Source: Mycobacterium sp. AZCC_0083 (GTDB lineage: Bacteria > Actinomycetota > Actinomycetes > Mycobacteriales > Mycobacteriaceae). Taken from it: DNA of 64,000 nt. Within the stretch, counting starts at the first letter, position 1. The number at the start of each line of letters is the position of its first letter. Position numbers and translations under genes: made by a program. The stretch covers positions 186,001 through 250,000 of the forward strand of contig NZ_JACHGP010000003.1 in NCBI RefSeq assembly GCF_014202335.1, in the 5' to 3' direction. Shown here one piece after another: positions 1 through 8,326 of this stretch. Under the pieces are notes generated by a model that was not told the origin of the DNA, made no database searches, and saw nothing but the letters and a program-made list of their open reading frames with translations.

Positions 1-428
1 AGTGCGTTCGCGATCAGTTTGATGGGGTGACTCATCGCCACGTCGAGCAGTTCTTGACCGGTGTCGCCGGTCAGCGATGAACGACCGAGCCGCGGCGACG
101 CGTCCGGCTCGATGTCGTGCTCACTCAGCAGTGTGCCAACGAACTCCCGGAATTCCGCAGGGATGCGGTCCACCAGTTGATCGCGGGACAGGTTCTCGCC
201 CTTGCCCTCGAACTTGGCGGGCACGATGATGTCGGCGCCGTAGGGCTTGCCGTGCACGTGCTCGTCGATCCAGGACAGCTCCTGGTCGAGCTGCTCCGGG
301 GTGTACGCAGTGGCGCCGAGCACCCCGAAGCCACCGGCATTGGTGACGGCGGCGACCACGTCGCGACAATGGCTGAACGCGAAGAGTGGGAAGTCGATGC
401 CGAACTGCTCACAGATGGCGGGTTTCAT
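1..428 (-). CDS. Nitronate monooxygenase-like protein (3' partial)
   Basis: The reading frame starts at the ATG at 428 and runs off the left edge, giving about 142 residues of N-terminal sequence. The beginning (MKPAICEQFGIDFPLFAFSH, then VTNAGGFGVLGA) is the typical start of the 2-nitropropane dioxygenase/nitronate monooxygenase TIM barrel, an FMN enzyme that oxidises alkyl nitronates. The Gly-rich AGGFGVLGA segment forms part of the flavin pocket in this family. The substrate cannot be told and catalytic residues further on are outside the window. It lies 13 nt downstream of galE on the same strand. Confidence 0.75.
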   Translation of the reverse strand, partial: MKPAICEQFGIDFPLFAFSHCRDVVAAVTNAGGFGVLGATAYTPEQLDQELSWIDEHVHGKPYGADIIVPAKFEGKGENLSRDQLVDRIPAEFREFVGTLLSEHDIEPDASPRLGRSSLTGDTGQELLDVAMSHPIKLIANA

Positions 429-441
429 CCCACCAGTATTA

Positions 442-1497
442 CTAGGTCAGATCTGTCGAGGACGCTAAACCCCGCAGCGGGGCGAACGCGAAGCCCTCCA
501 GTCCGTCGCGCCAGTCGACCGCGGCGCGGAATCCCAGCACGTCGGCCGCCTTCGCGGGATCGGCGACGATGTGGCGGACGTCGCCGCTGCGGTACTGGCC
601 GGTGACGACGGGCGCGGCGCCCTCGCGCACCTCGCACAACCGGGTGGCGACCTCCATGATCGAGACCGGTCGGCCCGAGCAGACGTTGAACGCCGCGAAC
701 CCACCTGCGTCCGAGGCGGCCGCCGCAACGTTGGCCGCCGCGACGTCGTCGACGTGCACGAAGTCACGCATCTGCCCGCCGTCTTCGTAAACCCTTGGCG
801 GTTCGCCTCTTTCGATGGCGGACCGGAAGATCGCCGCAACACCCGAGTAGGGCGTGTCGCGCGGCATGAACGGTCCGTAGACGTTGTGGTAGCGCAGCGC
901 CACCACCGAGCCGCTCGTCGCCTCGGCCCACGCCAGCGCGTAGTGCTCTTGCGCGGTCTTGCTCGCCGCGTACAGGCTGCGCGGCCGCAGCGGCGCGTCC
1001 TCGCCGACCAGCCGCCACTCCAGCGGTTCGCCACCGACCGGGCAGCGGTGCTCGAAGGCGCCCGCGTCGAGGTCGACGGTGGTGCGCGGCAGCGGGTCGA
1101 CGGCACCGTGCGCCGGACACGCATAGGCGCCCTGGCCGTAGACGACCATCGATGACGCCAGCACCAATCTCCGGCAGCCCGCGGCGAACATCTCGGCGAG
1201 CAGCACGGTGGTGCCGTAGTCGTTGTGGCTGCCGTACGACGGAGCGTCGCTCGCGTCGACGCCTGCGCCGACCACCGCGGCCTGGTGGCACACCAGGTCG
1301 ATGCCTGGCAGCAGCGACGCCAGACCGCTGGCGTCCCGCACGTCGACCTCAAGCACTCCATCGGGCGGTCGGGACGTCGTGCCGTGCGCGGCGGTCAGCA
1401 TCGCGTCGACGGCGACGACGTCGTGGCCGGCGGCGGTCAGCGCCACGCACACCCGCGACCCGATGAAGCCGGCGGCACCCGTGACCAGAACCTTCAC
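442..1497 (-). CDS. galE: NAD-dependent sugar epimerase/dehydratase (GalE-like, Rv0536 position)
   Basis: This 351-residue extended short-chain dehydrogenase has an N-terminal Rossmann motif VTGAAGFIGS (residues about 5-14). A YxxxK catalytic pair is visible in LYAASKTAQEHY with SSMVVYG upstream supplying the Ser. Family members interconvert nucleotide sugars, for example UDP-glucose and UDP-galactose, but the substrate is not proven here. The start is GTG at 1497, which shares a GTGA 4-nt overlap with the stop of the phosphorylase gene upstream, so the two are translationally coupled. The order phosphorylase-epimerase matches Rv0535-Rv0536 of M. tuberculosis (galE3). Confidence 0.8.
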   Translation of the reverse strand: MKVLVTGAAGFIGSRVCVALTAAGHDVVAVDAMLTAAHGTTSRPPDGVLEVDVRDASGLASLLPGIDLVCHQAAVVGAGVDASDAPSYGSHNDYGTTVLLAEMFAAGCRRLVLASSMVVYGQGAYACPAHGAVDPLPRTTVDLDAGAFEHRCPVGGEPLEWRLVGEDAPLRPRSLYAASKTAQEHYALAWAEATSGSVVALRYHNVYGPFMPRDTPYSGVAAIFRSAIERGEPPRVYEDGGQMRDFVHVDDVAAANVAAAASDAGGFAAFNVCSGRPVSIMEVATRLCEVREGAAPVVTGQYRSGDVRHIVADPAKAADVLGFRAAVDWRDGLEGFAFAPLRGLASSTDLT

Positions 1498-2270
1498 GGC
1501 AGTTCGAACGGCAGCGTGACGCCCTTGTGCGCCAGGCAGTGCTCACAGGTGCGTTCGACGTCCACCTGATCGATCGCCTCGAGCACCAACTTCTTGAACG
1601 GCACCAGGTTCTTCTGGAACTCGGAGAACACGTCAACGGCCGTCACGCCCGCGCCCGATTCGATGCCCGCATCCAGGTCGGTCACCAATGCGATTGCGGC
1701 GTAGCACATCTCGAGTTCGCGGGCCAGCACGGCCTCGGGGTAGCCGGTCATGTTGACCAAGGTGAATCCCTGGCTGGCGAACCATTGACTCTCCGCACGG
1801 GTGGAGAACCGCGGACCCTGGATCACCACCATCGTGCCGCCGTCGACCACCCCCGGCAGGTCGGTGGCCGCGGCCCGAAGCGTCGGGCAGTAGGGGTCGG
1901 CGAAACTGACGTGGATGCCGCCTGCATCGAAGTAGGTGTCCGGCCGTGCGCTGGTGCGGTCGACGAGTTGATCGGGCACCACCATCGAGCCAGGCCCCAG
2001 TTCTGGGGTCAGGCTGCCGACCGCGCACGGCCCGAAGGTGCGTCGCACCCCGAGCGCGCGCAGCGCCCACATGTTGGCGCGGTAGGGCACCGTGTGCGGC
2101 GAGAACTCGTGGTCGACGCCGTGACGCGGCAGGAAGGCCACCTCGTGCTCCCCGACCGTGCCCACGGTGATGGCGGCACTCGGTGCGCCATACGGGGTAT
2201 CGAGGCTCACGCTGCGGGCGTCGGGTCCGAAGAACGAATAGAAGCCGCTGCCGCCAATGACTCCGAGCAT
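1494..2270 (-). CDS. mtnP: S-methyl-5'-thioadenosine phosphorylase
   Basis: A 258-residue protein of the MTA/purine nucleoside phosphorylase family that splits methylthioadenosine into adenine and methylthioribose-1-phosphate during methionine salvage. Visible motifs are the phosphate-loop start LGVIGGSGFYSF, the FLPRHGVDHEFSPH segment, IQGPRFSTRAES and NMTGYPEAVLARE, all characteristic of this family. The open frame extends much further upstream, but the family N-terminus begins at the ATG at 2270; the upstream part is antisense to the neighbouring membrane protein gene. The equivalent M. tuberculosis gene is Rv0535. It overlaps the epimerase by 4 nt. Confidence 0.88.
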   Translation of the reverse strand: MLGVIGGSGFYSFFGPDARSVSLDTPYGAPSAAITVGTVGEHEVAFLPRHGVDHEFSPHTVPYRANMWALRALGVRRTFGPCAVGSLTPELGPGSMVVPDQLVDRTSARPDTYFDAGGIHVSFADPYCPTLRAAATDLPGVVDGGTMVVIQGPRFSTRAESQWFASQGFTLVNMTGYPEAVLARELEMCYAAIALVTDLDAGIESGAGVTAVDVFSEFQKNLVPFKKLVLEAIDQVDVERTCEHCLAHKGVTLPFELP

Positions 2271-2333
2271 GCGTCCATTGTCCGGTACGCGTCTGTGCCG
2301 ACGACTCACAGCCCGCTGTGTTTGACTCACGCG

Positions 2334-2984
2334 ATGGGAGCTGCCGACGCGTCGGTCGGATTGCGGATCCTCGTCGCGGTGCCACTCGGGGTGGGAGCCG
2401 CGATCGTGGTCGGACTGACGGCCGGATGGCCGTTCGCGCCTGCCACGGGGTGGATCGTTGGGGCCGTCGCCTATCTGATCTGGACCTGGCTGATCGTTGG
2501 CCGCCTCGACGCCGTCCAGACGGCGCGGCACGCCACCAGGTACGGCGAAGACGACTCGACGCCGTGGATCATCGACGTCACCGTGCTGCTGGCCAGCGTG
2601 GCAAGCCTGGGCGGAGTGGGATACCTGCTCGCTGCGGAATCGACGGGCGGCATCTGGGCCGCCGTGATCGGGGCGCTGAGCGTGGCCGCCGCGTGGGTCA
2701 CGGTGCACACCGTGTACATGCTGAGTTACGCCCGGCTGTACTACACCGGCGACGAAGGCGGCATCGACTTCCACGAGAGCGAGGGCTACCGGCCCGACTA
2801 CGGCGACTTCGCCTACCTGGCGTTCACGCTCGGCATGACCTACCAGGTGTCGGACACGGACCTGGTCGACCGGCGAATACGGATGGCCGCGCTGCGGCAC
2901 GCGCTTCTCTCGTTCCTGCTTGGCGCAATCGTGCTGGCGATCGTGATCAACCTGGGGGCCAGCCTGATCGGCGCCGGTCACTGA
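2334..2984 (+). CDS. DUF1345 integral membrane protein
   Basis: A 216-residue membrane protein with about five hydrophobic segments (around residues 12-30, 38-54, 78-97, 103-120 and 190-210). The segments HTVYMLSYARLYY, GIDFHESEGYRPDYGDFAYL and FTLGMTYQVSDT are the hallmark core of the DUF1345 family, whose function is unknown. The ATG at 2334 is chosen because it begins just before the first membrane segment. It is divergent from mtnP and is followed 21 nt later by menA, so the two may be cotranscribed. Confidence 0.75.
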   Translation: MGAADASVGLRILVAVPLGVGAAIVVGLTAGWPFAPATGWIVGAVAYLIWTWLIVGRLDAVQTARHATRYGEDDSTPWIIDVTVLLASVASLGGVGYLLAAESTGGIWAAVIGALSVAAAWVTVHTVYMLSYARLYYTGDEGGIDFHESEGYRPDYGDFAYLAFTLGMTYQVSDTDLVDRRIRMAALRHALLSFLLGAIVLAIVINLGASLIGAGH

Positions 2985-3005
2985 GCAGCGTGCAACGATG
3001 AACGC

Positions 3006-3875
3006 GTGGCCAGTATCGCCGAATGGGTCGAGGGCGCCCGCCCACGCACGCTGCCCAACGCCGTCGCCCCCGTCATCGCGGGCACCGGAGCAGCGGCCTG
3101 GCTGGACGCCGCCGTGTGGTGGAAGGCCGTGCTGGCGCTGGTGGTGTCCCTGGCACTGATCGTCGGCGTGAACTACGCCAACGACTACTCCGACGGCATC
3201 CGCGGCACCGACGACGTGCGCGCGGGTCCGCTGCGGCTGGTCGGCTCACGGCTGGCGTCGCCCCGTGCCGTGCTGACTGCCGCGGTGGTGAGCCTGGCCG
3301 TCGGCGCGACGGCCGGGCTGGCGCTGGCGATCCTGACCGAACCGTGGCTGATCGCGATCGGCGTCGCGTGCATCGCCGGGGCATGGCTCTACACCGGCGG
3401 CTCCAAACCGTACGGCTATTCCGGCCTCGGCGAGGTCGCGGTGTTCGTGTTCTTCGGCCTGGTCGCAGTGCTCGGCACGCAGTACACCCAGGCGATGCGG
3501 ATCGACTGGGTCGGCGGCGCACTTGCGGTCGCGACTGGTGCACTGTCGTCAGCGGTGTTGGTGGCCAACAACCTTCGCGACATCCCGACCGACAAGGAAT
3601 CCGGCAAGATCACGCTTGCCGTGCGTCTCGGTGATGCCCGCACCCGCCTGCTGTATCAGGTGCTGATCGCGCTGGCGTTCGTCCTGACGCTGGTGCTGAT
3701 TCTCGCAACGCCGTGGTGCGCAGTGGGTTTCGTGGCGGCACCCTTGGCCGTGCGGGCCGCGCGGCCGGTGCGCGGCGGACTCGGGGGCAAGGACCTGATC
3801 CCGGTACTGCGGGACACCGGGTTGACGATGCTGGTGTGGTCGGTCGCGGTGGCGCTGGCGCTAGCGTTCGGTTAG
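3006..3875 (+). CDS. menA: 1,4-dihydroxy-2-naphthoate polyprenyltransferase MenA
   Basis: A 289-residue UbiA-superfamily prenyltransferase that attaches the polyprenyl tail to dihydroxynaphthoate in menaquinone synthesis at the membrane. The Asp-rich Mg-prenyl-diphosphate motif is seen in [16 protein letters not shown] (residues about 58-73), and a second Asp motif in [14 protein letters not shown] (about 188-201). Eight to nine hydrophobic segments fill the rest. The start is GTG at 3006. The M. tuberculosis counterpart is Rv0534c. Its last 15 nt overlap the convergent Rieske oxygenase gene. Confidence 0.93.
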   Translation: MASIAEWVEGARPRTLPNAVAPVIAGTGAAAWLDAAVWWKAVLALVVSLALIVGVNYANDYSDGIRGTDDVRAGPLRLVGSRLASPRAVLTAAVVSLAVGATAGLALAILTEPWLIAIGVACIAGAWLYTGGSKPYGYSGLGEVAVFVFFGLVAVLGTQYTQAMRIDWVGGALAVATGALSSAVLVANNLRDIPTDKESGKITLAVRLGDARTRLLYQVLIALAFVLTLVLILATPWCAVGFVAAPLAVRAARPVRGGLGGKDLIPVLRDTGLTMLVWSVAVALALAFG

Positions 3876-5006
3876 CCGGCCGAGTCGAGCGTCGAGCGTG
3901 GCGTGGAAGTGCCCGATCGCGCTCTCGTGTCTGCCGAACTCCACGAACGCATTGGCGTCGGCGTGGAATCCCTGTTGCACGCCTGCAGACATGGCGTTGT
4001 CTTCGAGCGCACCTTCGGCGAGCAGACCGCGGCCTCCCCCGGTCGGTGCCCTCTCTGCGACGACACCCGGGCCGGCCATGCCATAGGTTGTGACCGTGGT
4101 GTGGTCGATGTCGATCGGGTCGATCACGACGGCGAGGACCTGGTCCGGGAACGTCGCCAGCATCACGTTCGGGAACAGGTGGTAGACGAACGTCACGCGC
4201 GCGCCGACCGTCCACGTCGACTCCGGGCGGTCCCGTAGGCGTTCAATGTTGCGGTACGGGAACGTGATCCGGCTGTTCGGCCCAAACGTCTCGACGACGT
4301 TGAGATCGTCGTACTGCAGCGGGTAGAACGTGCCACGGTGCGTCGAGCGGATGTGATAGCCCTCCAGGAATTGCTCGATGAGTACCTTCCAGTTCATCGC
4401 CCTGACGGTGGACTGCGTGTAGAAAAGGCGCTCGGCTGGTAATAACTTGTCGCGCCACGGACTCCCATCGGTCAGCCCCTCAGAGGCGGCGTCGCGAGCG
4501 TCCAGTGGATCGATGACGACCAGTCCGTCGACTTCGTGGCTGGCGACTTCGACGAGACCGCGCGACGACATGTCGAGGTCCGGGAATCCTTCGGCGTGCG
4601 GGACGTGTGCGAGCGAACCGTCGAGCCGATAGGTCCAGCCGTGGTAGCGACACACCAGCGCATGCGAGCAGCCCGAGCCGTCGACGATGGCCATGCCTCG
4701 GTGGCGACATGCGTTGCGGAACACGCGCACTCGACGGTCGGTGTCGCGCAGGGCGAACAGCGGCACGCCGAACGCGATGCGTTCGACGTGGTCGCCGGGG
4801 TTCGGGATCGCGGCAGACGGAATGTAAACGCTCGGCATGGAACGGAGCAGTCTGAGCTCGTCGGCGAACCGGGCCGGATTGACATAGGCCTCGACCGGTT
4901 CGCGCCAGGCGTCGCCCTCGTCGGTGGTGCCCGCGTCGATGTGCGCGAGGATGCGGTGAACGATCTCGACATCACTCGCGAGCGACGTCTGCGTTGACGT
5001 ACTCAC
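3861..5006 (-). CDS. Rieske non-haem iron oxygenase alpha subunit
   Basis: A protein of about 381 residues with an N-terminal Rieske domain, seen as CRHRG and CRYHGWTY (C-x-H and C-x2-H ligands, roughly residues 98-120), then a catalytic domain with the mononuclear iron motif in EGYHIRSTH. Enzymes of this type hydroxylate or demethylate small aromatic or quaternary-amine substrates using electrons from a separate reductase; none is encoded nearby, so the substrate is unknown. A GTG at 5006 and an alternative TTG at 5009 are both possible starts. It is transcribed divergently from a PaaX-type regulator with a dyad between them, suggesting control by that regulator. Confidence 0.82.
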   Translation of the reverse strand: MSTSTQTSLASDVEIVHRILAHIDAGTTDEGDAWREPVEAYVNPARFADELRLLRSMPSVYIPSAAIPNPGDHVERIAFGVPLFALRDTDRRVRVFRNACRHRGMAIVDGSGCSHALVCRYHGWTYRLDGSLAHVPHAEGFPDLDMSSRGLVEVASHEVDGLVVIDPLDARDAASEGLTDGSPWRDKLLPAERLFYTQSTVRAMNWKVLIEQFLEGYHIRSTHRGTFYPLQYDDLNVVETFGPNSRITFPYRNIERLRDRPESTWTVGARVTFVYHLFPNVMLATFPDQVLAVVIDPIDIDHTTVTTYGMAGPGVVAERAPTGGGRGLLAEGALEDNAMSAGVQQGFHADANAFVEFGRHESAIGHFHATLDARLGRLTER

Positions 5007-5030
5007 CAACTGAGCATCACGCTCTGGTCG

Positions 5031-5057
5031 TCATATGTCAAGATATCTGTGATATGA
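5031..5057. promoter_or_regulatory. Imperfect palindrome between oxygenase and PaaX-type regulator
   Basis: The outer arms TCATAT and ATATGA frame a perfect central AGATATCT, giving a 27-nt dyad with a one-base offset in the spacers. It lies in the 47-nt divergent gap and overlaps the ATG of the regulator gene at 5054. PaaX-family repressors bind short palindromes in their own promoter regions, so this is a good candidate operator for both genes. The assignment is inferred from position and symmetry only. Confidence 0.45.
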
Positions 5058-5857
5058 GTGTTCCCTCCCGCGGTCTGATCGGAGACCGCCCGCTCACCGC
5101 GCGTTCCGTCCTCGCGTCCGCGCTGCTGGGCGCCGACGAGCCCGTCCTCCCGGTTGCGGGCCTGATCGCCGCGGCTTCACTGTTCGGAATCAGTGCTGGC
5201 GCCGCGCGCACCTGCCTGTGGCGAATGGTGGCCAACGGCGAACTCACCAGCGACAACGGAAGTTACGCACTCACAGGGCGCCTGCTCGAACGTCGTCACC
5301 GCGTCGACGACGCCGCCCGCCACGAGGACGAGGGACGGTGGAACGGGACATGGGAGCTCGCGGTCGTGTCACTGGAACGCCGTCCCGCCGCCGACCGTCT
5401 CGAACTCCGGAGGGCAGCGATCGCACTGCACCTCGCCGAGATCAGAGAGGGCGTCTGGATCCGCCCTGACAACCTCGATCCGCAGCGCCTACCGTCGTCA
5501 CGGGCCGTGCTCGACGCGCAGTGCGTTCACTTTCACGGTGCCGACTCCGACATCACCATCGACGCCACCAGGTCCCTGTTCGCCCTGGACAGCTGGGCGG
5601 ACGACGCCAGAAGCCTCATCCTCGCGATGAACGACGAGCTCGACACGGTACGGCCCGAAGCCGACGAAATCGCTCCTCTCACATACCAGTTCGCACTCTC
5701 CATCGCCGTGGTACGCCACCTGCAACTGGACCCACTGCTCCCCGCGGCACTCATCCCCCCGGATTGGCCTGCCGCCACCCTGCGAAACGCCTACCGCCGC
5801 TTCGATGATTCCTTCAAGCGACACATGGACCACGCGTTTCGGCAGTCCGCAGGGTGA
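5054..5857 (+). CDS. PaaX-family transcriptional regulator
   Basis: A 267-residue protein resembling PaaX repressors: an N-terminal winged-helix segment (SLFGISAGAARTCLWRMVAN, residues about 42-61), a middle region with WNGTWELAVVSLERR, and a C-terminal domain ending FKRHMDHAFR. PaaX proteins repress phenylacetate and related degradation genes and respond to CoA thioesters. The ATG at 5054 is preferred over an upstream in-frame ATG at 4994, which would lie inside the divergent oxygenase gene. Its likely target is the adjacent Rieske oxygenase; the effector is unknown. Confidence 0.75.
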   Translation: MSVPSRGLIGDRPLTARSVLASALLGADEPVLPVAGLIAAASLFGISAGAARTCLWRMVANGELTSDNGSYALTGRLLERRHRVDDAARHEDEGRWNGTWELAVVSLERRPAADRLELRRAAIALHLAEIREGVWIRPDNLDPQRLPSSRAVLDAQCVHFHGADSDITIDATRSLFALDSWADDARSLILAMNDELDTVRPEADEIAPLTYQFALSIAVVRHLQLDPLLPAALIPPDWPAATLRNAYRRFDDSFKRHMDHAFRQSAG

Positions 5858-5872
5858 AGCTAGGCCTGACGC

Positions 5873-6433
5873 CTACGCGGCCTCGTCGAGTAGCGCCACG
5901 ATGGACTCGCGCAGCTGCGTCGCAGATACGTGCTCGGTGATGATGCCCATGGTGAACTTGTCGCCGCCGCGCAGGATGCCCAACACGATGTGCTCGCAGC
6001 CGATGGCGCCGTCCTTGTGCGCCAGCGCTTCTCGCAACGCCAACTCGAGAACCTTCTTGGCCGACCGGGTGAACGGGATGTGCCCGCGCCTGCGCCTGCG
6101 GCGACCGGACTTGCGGAACGCGTCGTCCCAGGCGTCGGGTCCGAAGTTGCGCGCAATGCCATCACGGATGGCGTGCAGGTCGATACCGACCGCGCGCAGC
6201 GCCTCGGCGTCGCCTTCGAATTCTTCATCGCCATCCTCGACGGTCAGTCGCGCCCGGATGGCTTCCGTCGTCAGGCCGTGGACACCGAGCGCTGCAGACA
6301 GCACGTGCCCAGCGCTCTGCACGGCACCAACCAGCAGGTGCTCGGGACCGATCTCCCGCGCGTTCAGTTCGCCAGCCGATTCCTGGGCCAGCACGACCGC
6401 GGCCTTGGCGCTTCGGGTGAACCGCTCGAACAT
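5873..6433 (-). CDS. Clp N-domain (Clp R-type) protein without ATPase
   Basis: About 186 residues with two Clp N-terminal repeats: MFERFTRSAKAAVVLAQESA...IGPEHLLVGAV near the start, and FTRSAKKVLELALREAL...IGCEHIVLGIL after residue 120. This is the substrate- and adaptor-binding fold of ClpA/ClpC, but no Walker motifs follow, so it is a stand-alone N-domain protein. An Arg-rich linker (GRRRRRRG) separates the repeats. The ATG at 6433 is chosen; a TTG six bases upstream is less likely. It starts 2 nt after the stop of a small helix-turn-helix gene, so the pair forms an operon. Confidence 0.82.
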   Translation of the reverse strand: MFERFTRSAKAAVVLAQESAGELNAREIGPEHLLVGAVQSAGHVLSAALGVHGLTTEAIRARLTVEDGDEEFEGDAEALRAVGIDLHAIRDGIARNFGPDAWDDAFRKSGRRRRRRGHIPFTRSAKKVLELALREALAHKDGAIGCEHIVLGILRGGDKFTMGIITEHVSATQLRESIVALLDEAA

Positions 6434-6435
6434 GC

Positions 6436-6645
6436 TCAACTCCTCCGGTTGTGCCTCTGATGCACCGCTTGGCGGGTCGTACCCAGCGCGTCGGCGATCG
6501 CCTGCCAGCTCCAGCCCTGCTCACGGGCGTTTGCGACGTGGATGGCCTCGAGTCGCTCGTGAAGTCGCTTGAAGGCCTGCACGGCCCGCAACCCCGAAGC
6601 AGGGTCGGCGCTGGCGGCCAGGTTCAGCTCGAAAACATCACTCAC
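6436..6645 (-). CDS. Small helix-turn-helix protein
   Basis: The 69-residue product (GTG start at 6645) has a helical N-terminal half and a clear C-terminal helix-turn-helix: SWQAIADALGTTRQAVHQRH. Such small proteins sit upstream of Clp N-domain genes in actinobacteria and are probably DNA-binding regulators of that unit. The frame remains open upstream to 6987, but that part is antisense to the aminotransferase gene, so the short version is preferred. No effector domain is present. Confidence 0.7.
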   Translation of the reverse strand: MSDVFELNLAASADPASGLRAVQAFKRLHERLEAIHVANAREQGWSWQAIADALGTTRQAVHQRHNRRS

Positions 6646-6704
6646 ACTTTGAAGGTAACTCGACACCGGAGCCGTGTCAACAAACGTTGACACGACATTC
6701 GCGG

Positions 6705-7739
6705 TCAGCGCAGCGCGTCCACCAACCGGTCGAGGTCGTCGCCGGTGTTGTAGAGGTGGAAGCCGACCCGCACCGCGCCCGCCCGCACCGACGCGCGGAT
6801 GCCCGCGCTTGTCAGCTTGTCGGCCGCATCCGCAATCGGCAGCGACACGATCGCCGAAACACTGCGCGGCAGTTCGAGTTCGGCCCGCAGCCGGTTGGCC
6901 AGGCCAAGGCAGTGCGACTCGACGGCACTGGAGTCCAGCGACGCCAGCCACGGCATGGTCAGCCCCGACCCCAGAACGCCGAACCACGCAGGCGAGGTGT
7001 CGAAGCGACGCGCGTCAGGCGCCAAGCGCAGCGGAAGGCCGTAGATCGTCGACCATGGCTCCTCGGCGGCGTACCAGTTGGCCGCATGCGGCGTCATCAA
7101 GCCAGACATCCTGTCGCTCAACGACATCCACGCGGTACCACGCGGCGCGAGCAGCCATTTGTACACCGCGGCCGCGGTGACGTCGACCCAGCCGAGATCG
7201 AGTCGCTTCCATCCGACCGCCTGGGTCACGTCGACGATCGTCAGCGTGTCGGCGCCGGCCAGCCCGGCACGCAACGCATCGATGTCGAGCACGGCGCCGT
7301 TCGCGGACTGCACCAGGCTCGCGAGCACCACGTCGTAGTCGCCGCCCGTCGCGACAAGGGCGTCGGGCGTCAGCTCGGTGAGCACCACGCCGCGACCCAC
7401 CTGCGCGGCGAACGGAAACGTGGTGCTTGTGAATTCACCGGACAGGGTCGCCACCCTGGCACCATCGGGAATCGCCGAGGCGACCAGACCCAGCAGCGCC
7501 GAGACGCTGCCGCCCATCGCCACCGACTCCGCAGGCACGCCCGCTAAGGCGGCATACGCTGCGCGGCCACGGCGCACCGGCTCGTCGAAGTCGGGGACGT
7601 GCATGGTGCCCGCCTGCCACGCGCCGATGTGTTCCTGCAACGCATCGACCACGAACGTCGGTGGCAGCCCGTAGGTCGGCGAGTTGAGAAATCCTTCGGC
7701 ACCGACGAACTCGGCGCCGAACGCGGACCGCTGGCTCAT
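6705..7739 (-). CDS. Class V aminotransferase family PLP enzyme
   Basis: A 344-residue fold-type I PLP protein of the class V aminotransferase/cysteine desulfurase family. The PLP-binding lysine is in TAAAVYKWLLAPRGTAWM (about residue 190), preceded by VDVTQAVGW with the cofactor-contacting Asp and Gln. The overall look resembles EgtE-type C-S lyases of ergothioneine synthesis, but the other egt genes are not in this window, so no pathway is assigned. The start overlaps the end of the DUF4229 gene by 4 nt. Confidence 0.7.
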   Translation of the reverse strand: MSQRSAFGAEFVGAEGFLNSPTYGLPPTFVVDALQEHIGAWQAGTMHVPDFDEPVRRGRAAYAALAGVPAESVAMGGSVSALLGLVASAIPDGARVATLSGEFTSTTFPFAAQVGRGVVLTELTPDALVATGGDYDVVLASLVQSANGAVLDIDALRAGLAGADTLTIVDVTQAVGWKRLDLGWVDVTAAAVYKWLLAPRGTAWMSLSDRMSGLMTPHAANWYAAEEPWSTIYGLPLRLAPDARRFDTSPAWFGVLGSGLTMPWLASLDSSAVESHCLGLANRLRAELELPRSVSAIVSLPIADAADKLTSAGIRASVRAGAVRVGFHLYNTGDDLDRLVDALR

Positions 7740-8017
7740 TCGGGTGCAGACTCGTCGCCACGCAACCGGGCGCGGAGCTGATCACGGTCGGTGCGGCGCC
7801 GTTCGTCGAACTCGGCGATGCTGGCCGTAGCCCGTCGTCGAAGTGGCGCGAACACCCAGATGCCCAGCGGCAGGGCCAGCACGATGGCGAAGAGCAACGC
7901 CACCACCAGAGGAAACTCGGCTATCCCCATGAGATGGGCGAGGAAGAAGATCAGCGCCGTCAGCACCGCCGCCAACAGCAGGCGAGCCAGCGTGTAGACC
8001 GCGACGTCGATCGCCAT
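7736..8017 (-). CDS. DUF4229 membrane protein (Rv0531-like)
   Basis: From the ATG at 8017 the product is 93 residues: a hydrophobic hairpin (about residues 10-32 and 36-55), then a charged tail with RRRATASIAEFDERRRTDR. This matches the DUF4229 family of actinobacterial small membrane proteins of unknown role. The frame is open to a GTG at 8104, but that 29-residue extension is encoded by two copies of a 25-nt repeat (SEATGGSG twice), so it is probably not the ancestral start. Confidence 0.7.
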   Translation of the reverse strand: MAIDVAVYTLARLLLAAVLTALIFFLAHLMGIAEFPLVVALLFAIVLALPLGIWVFAPLRRRATASIAEFDERRRTDRDQLRARLRGDESAPE

Positions 8018-8022
8018 GCGCT

Positions 8023-8083
8023 GACCCGATCCCCCGGTCGCTTCGCTCCTGCCCGCCGGACCCGATCCCCCTGTCGCTTCGCT
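8023..8083. repeat. Tandem 25-nt repeat pair upstream of the DUF4229 gene
   Basis: Two copies, 8023-8047 and 8059-8083, begin GACCCGATCCCCC and end GTCGCTTCGCT; they differ at one base and lie 36 nt apart. The same GTCGCTTCGCTC core is seen at about 62584 in the gap upstream of hemA. This looks like an interspersed short mycobacterial repeat. On the minus strand it extends the DUF4229 reading frame as a repeated SEATGGSG peptide. Confidence 0.7.
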
Positions 8084-8139
8084 GACGCCATCAGTACCAG
8101 ACACGGTTCGAGCCTACCGATGACGCGTATATTCAGATC

Positions 8140-8146
8140 AAGGAGG
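8140..8146 (+). promoter_or_regulatory. Strong ribosome binding site AAGGAGG
   Basis: A full-length anti-16S match lies nine bases before the GTG at 8156 and decides the start of the 54-residue membrane protein, which has no ATG. Confidence 0.75.
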
Positions 8147-8155
8147 TTTTTCTGC

Positions 8156-8320
8156 GTGCAGTATTTGTTCCTCATCATCGTCCTCGCGGGTTTGGCCTAC
8201 ACCACGTTTCGTCTGGTGCGGGCCGTGTCCAACCGCCCGAAGAGCAGGACGATCGGGCCCGACGACGATCCTGACTTCCTCCGTCGGCTCGGTCACGGGG
8301 ACCACCCCGACGTCCGCTGA
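8156..8320 (+). CDS. Small membrane protein (Rv0530A-like)
   Basis: A 54-residue product starting at GTG 8156. Residues 3-18 form a single hydrophobic helix (LFLIIVLAGLAYTTF), followed by a basic then acidic cytoplasmic tail (GPDDDPDFLRRL). Position between Rv0530- and Rv0531-like genes matches the small gene Rv0530A of M. tuberculosis. Function unknown. It is convergent with the ParA-like gene that ends 6 nt away. Confidence 0.7.
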   Translation: MQYLFLIIVLAGLAYTTFRLVRAVSNRPKSRTIGPDDDPDFLRRLGHGDHPDVR

Positions 8321-8326
8321 CTCGAG

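Noticed and set aside
2271..2981. Open frame extending the phosphorylase N-terminally by over 230 codons
   Set aside because: It is antisense to the DUF1345 membrane protein gene, and the enzyme family's N-terminus begins at the ATG at 2270.
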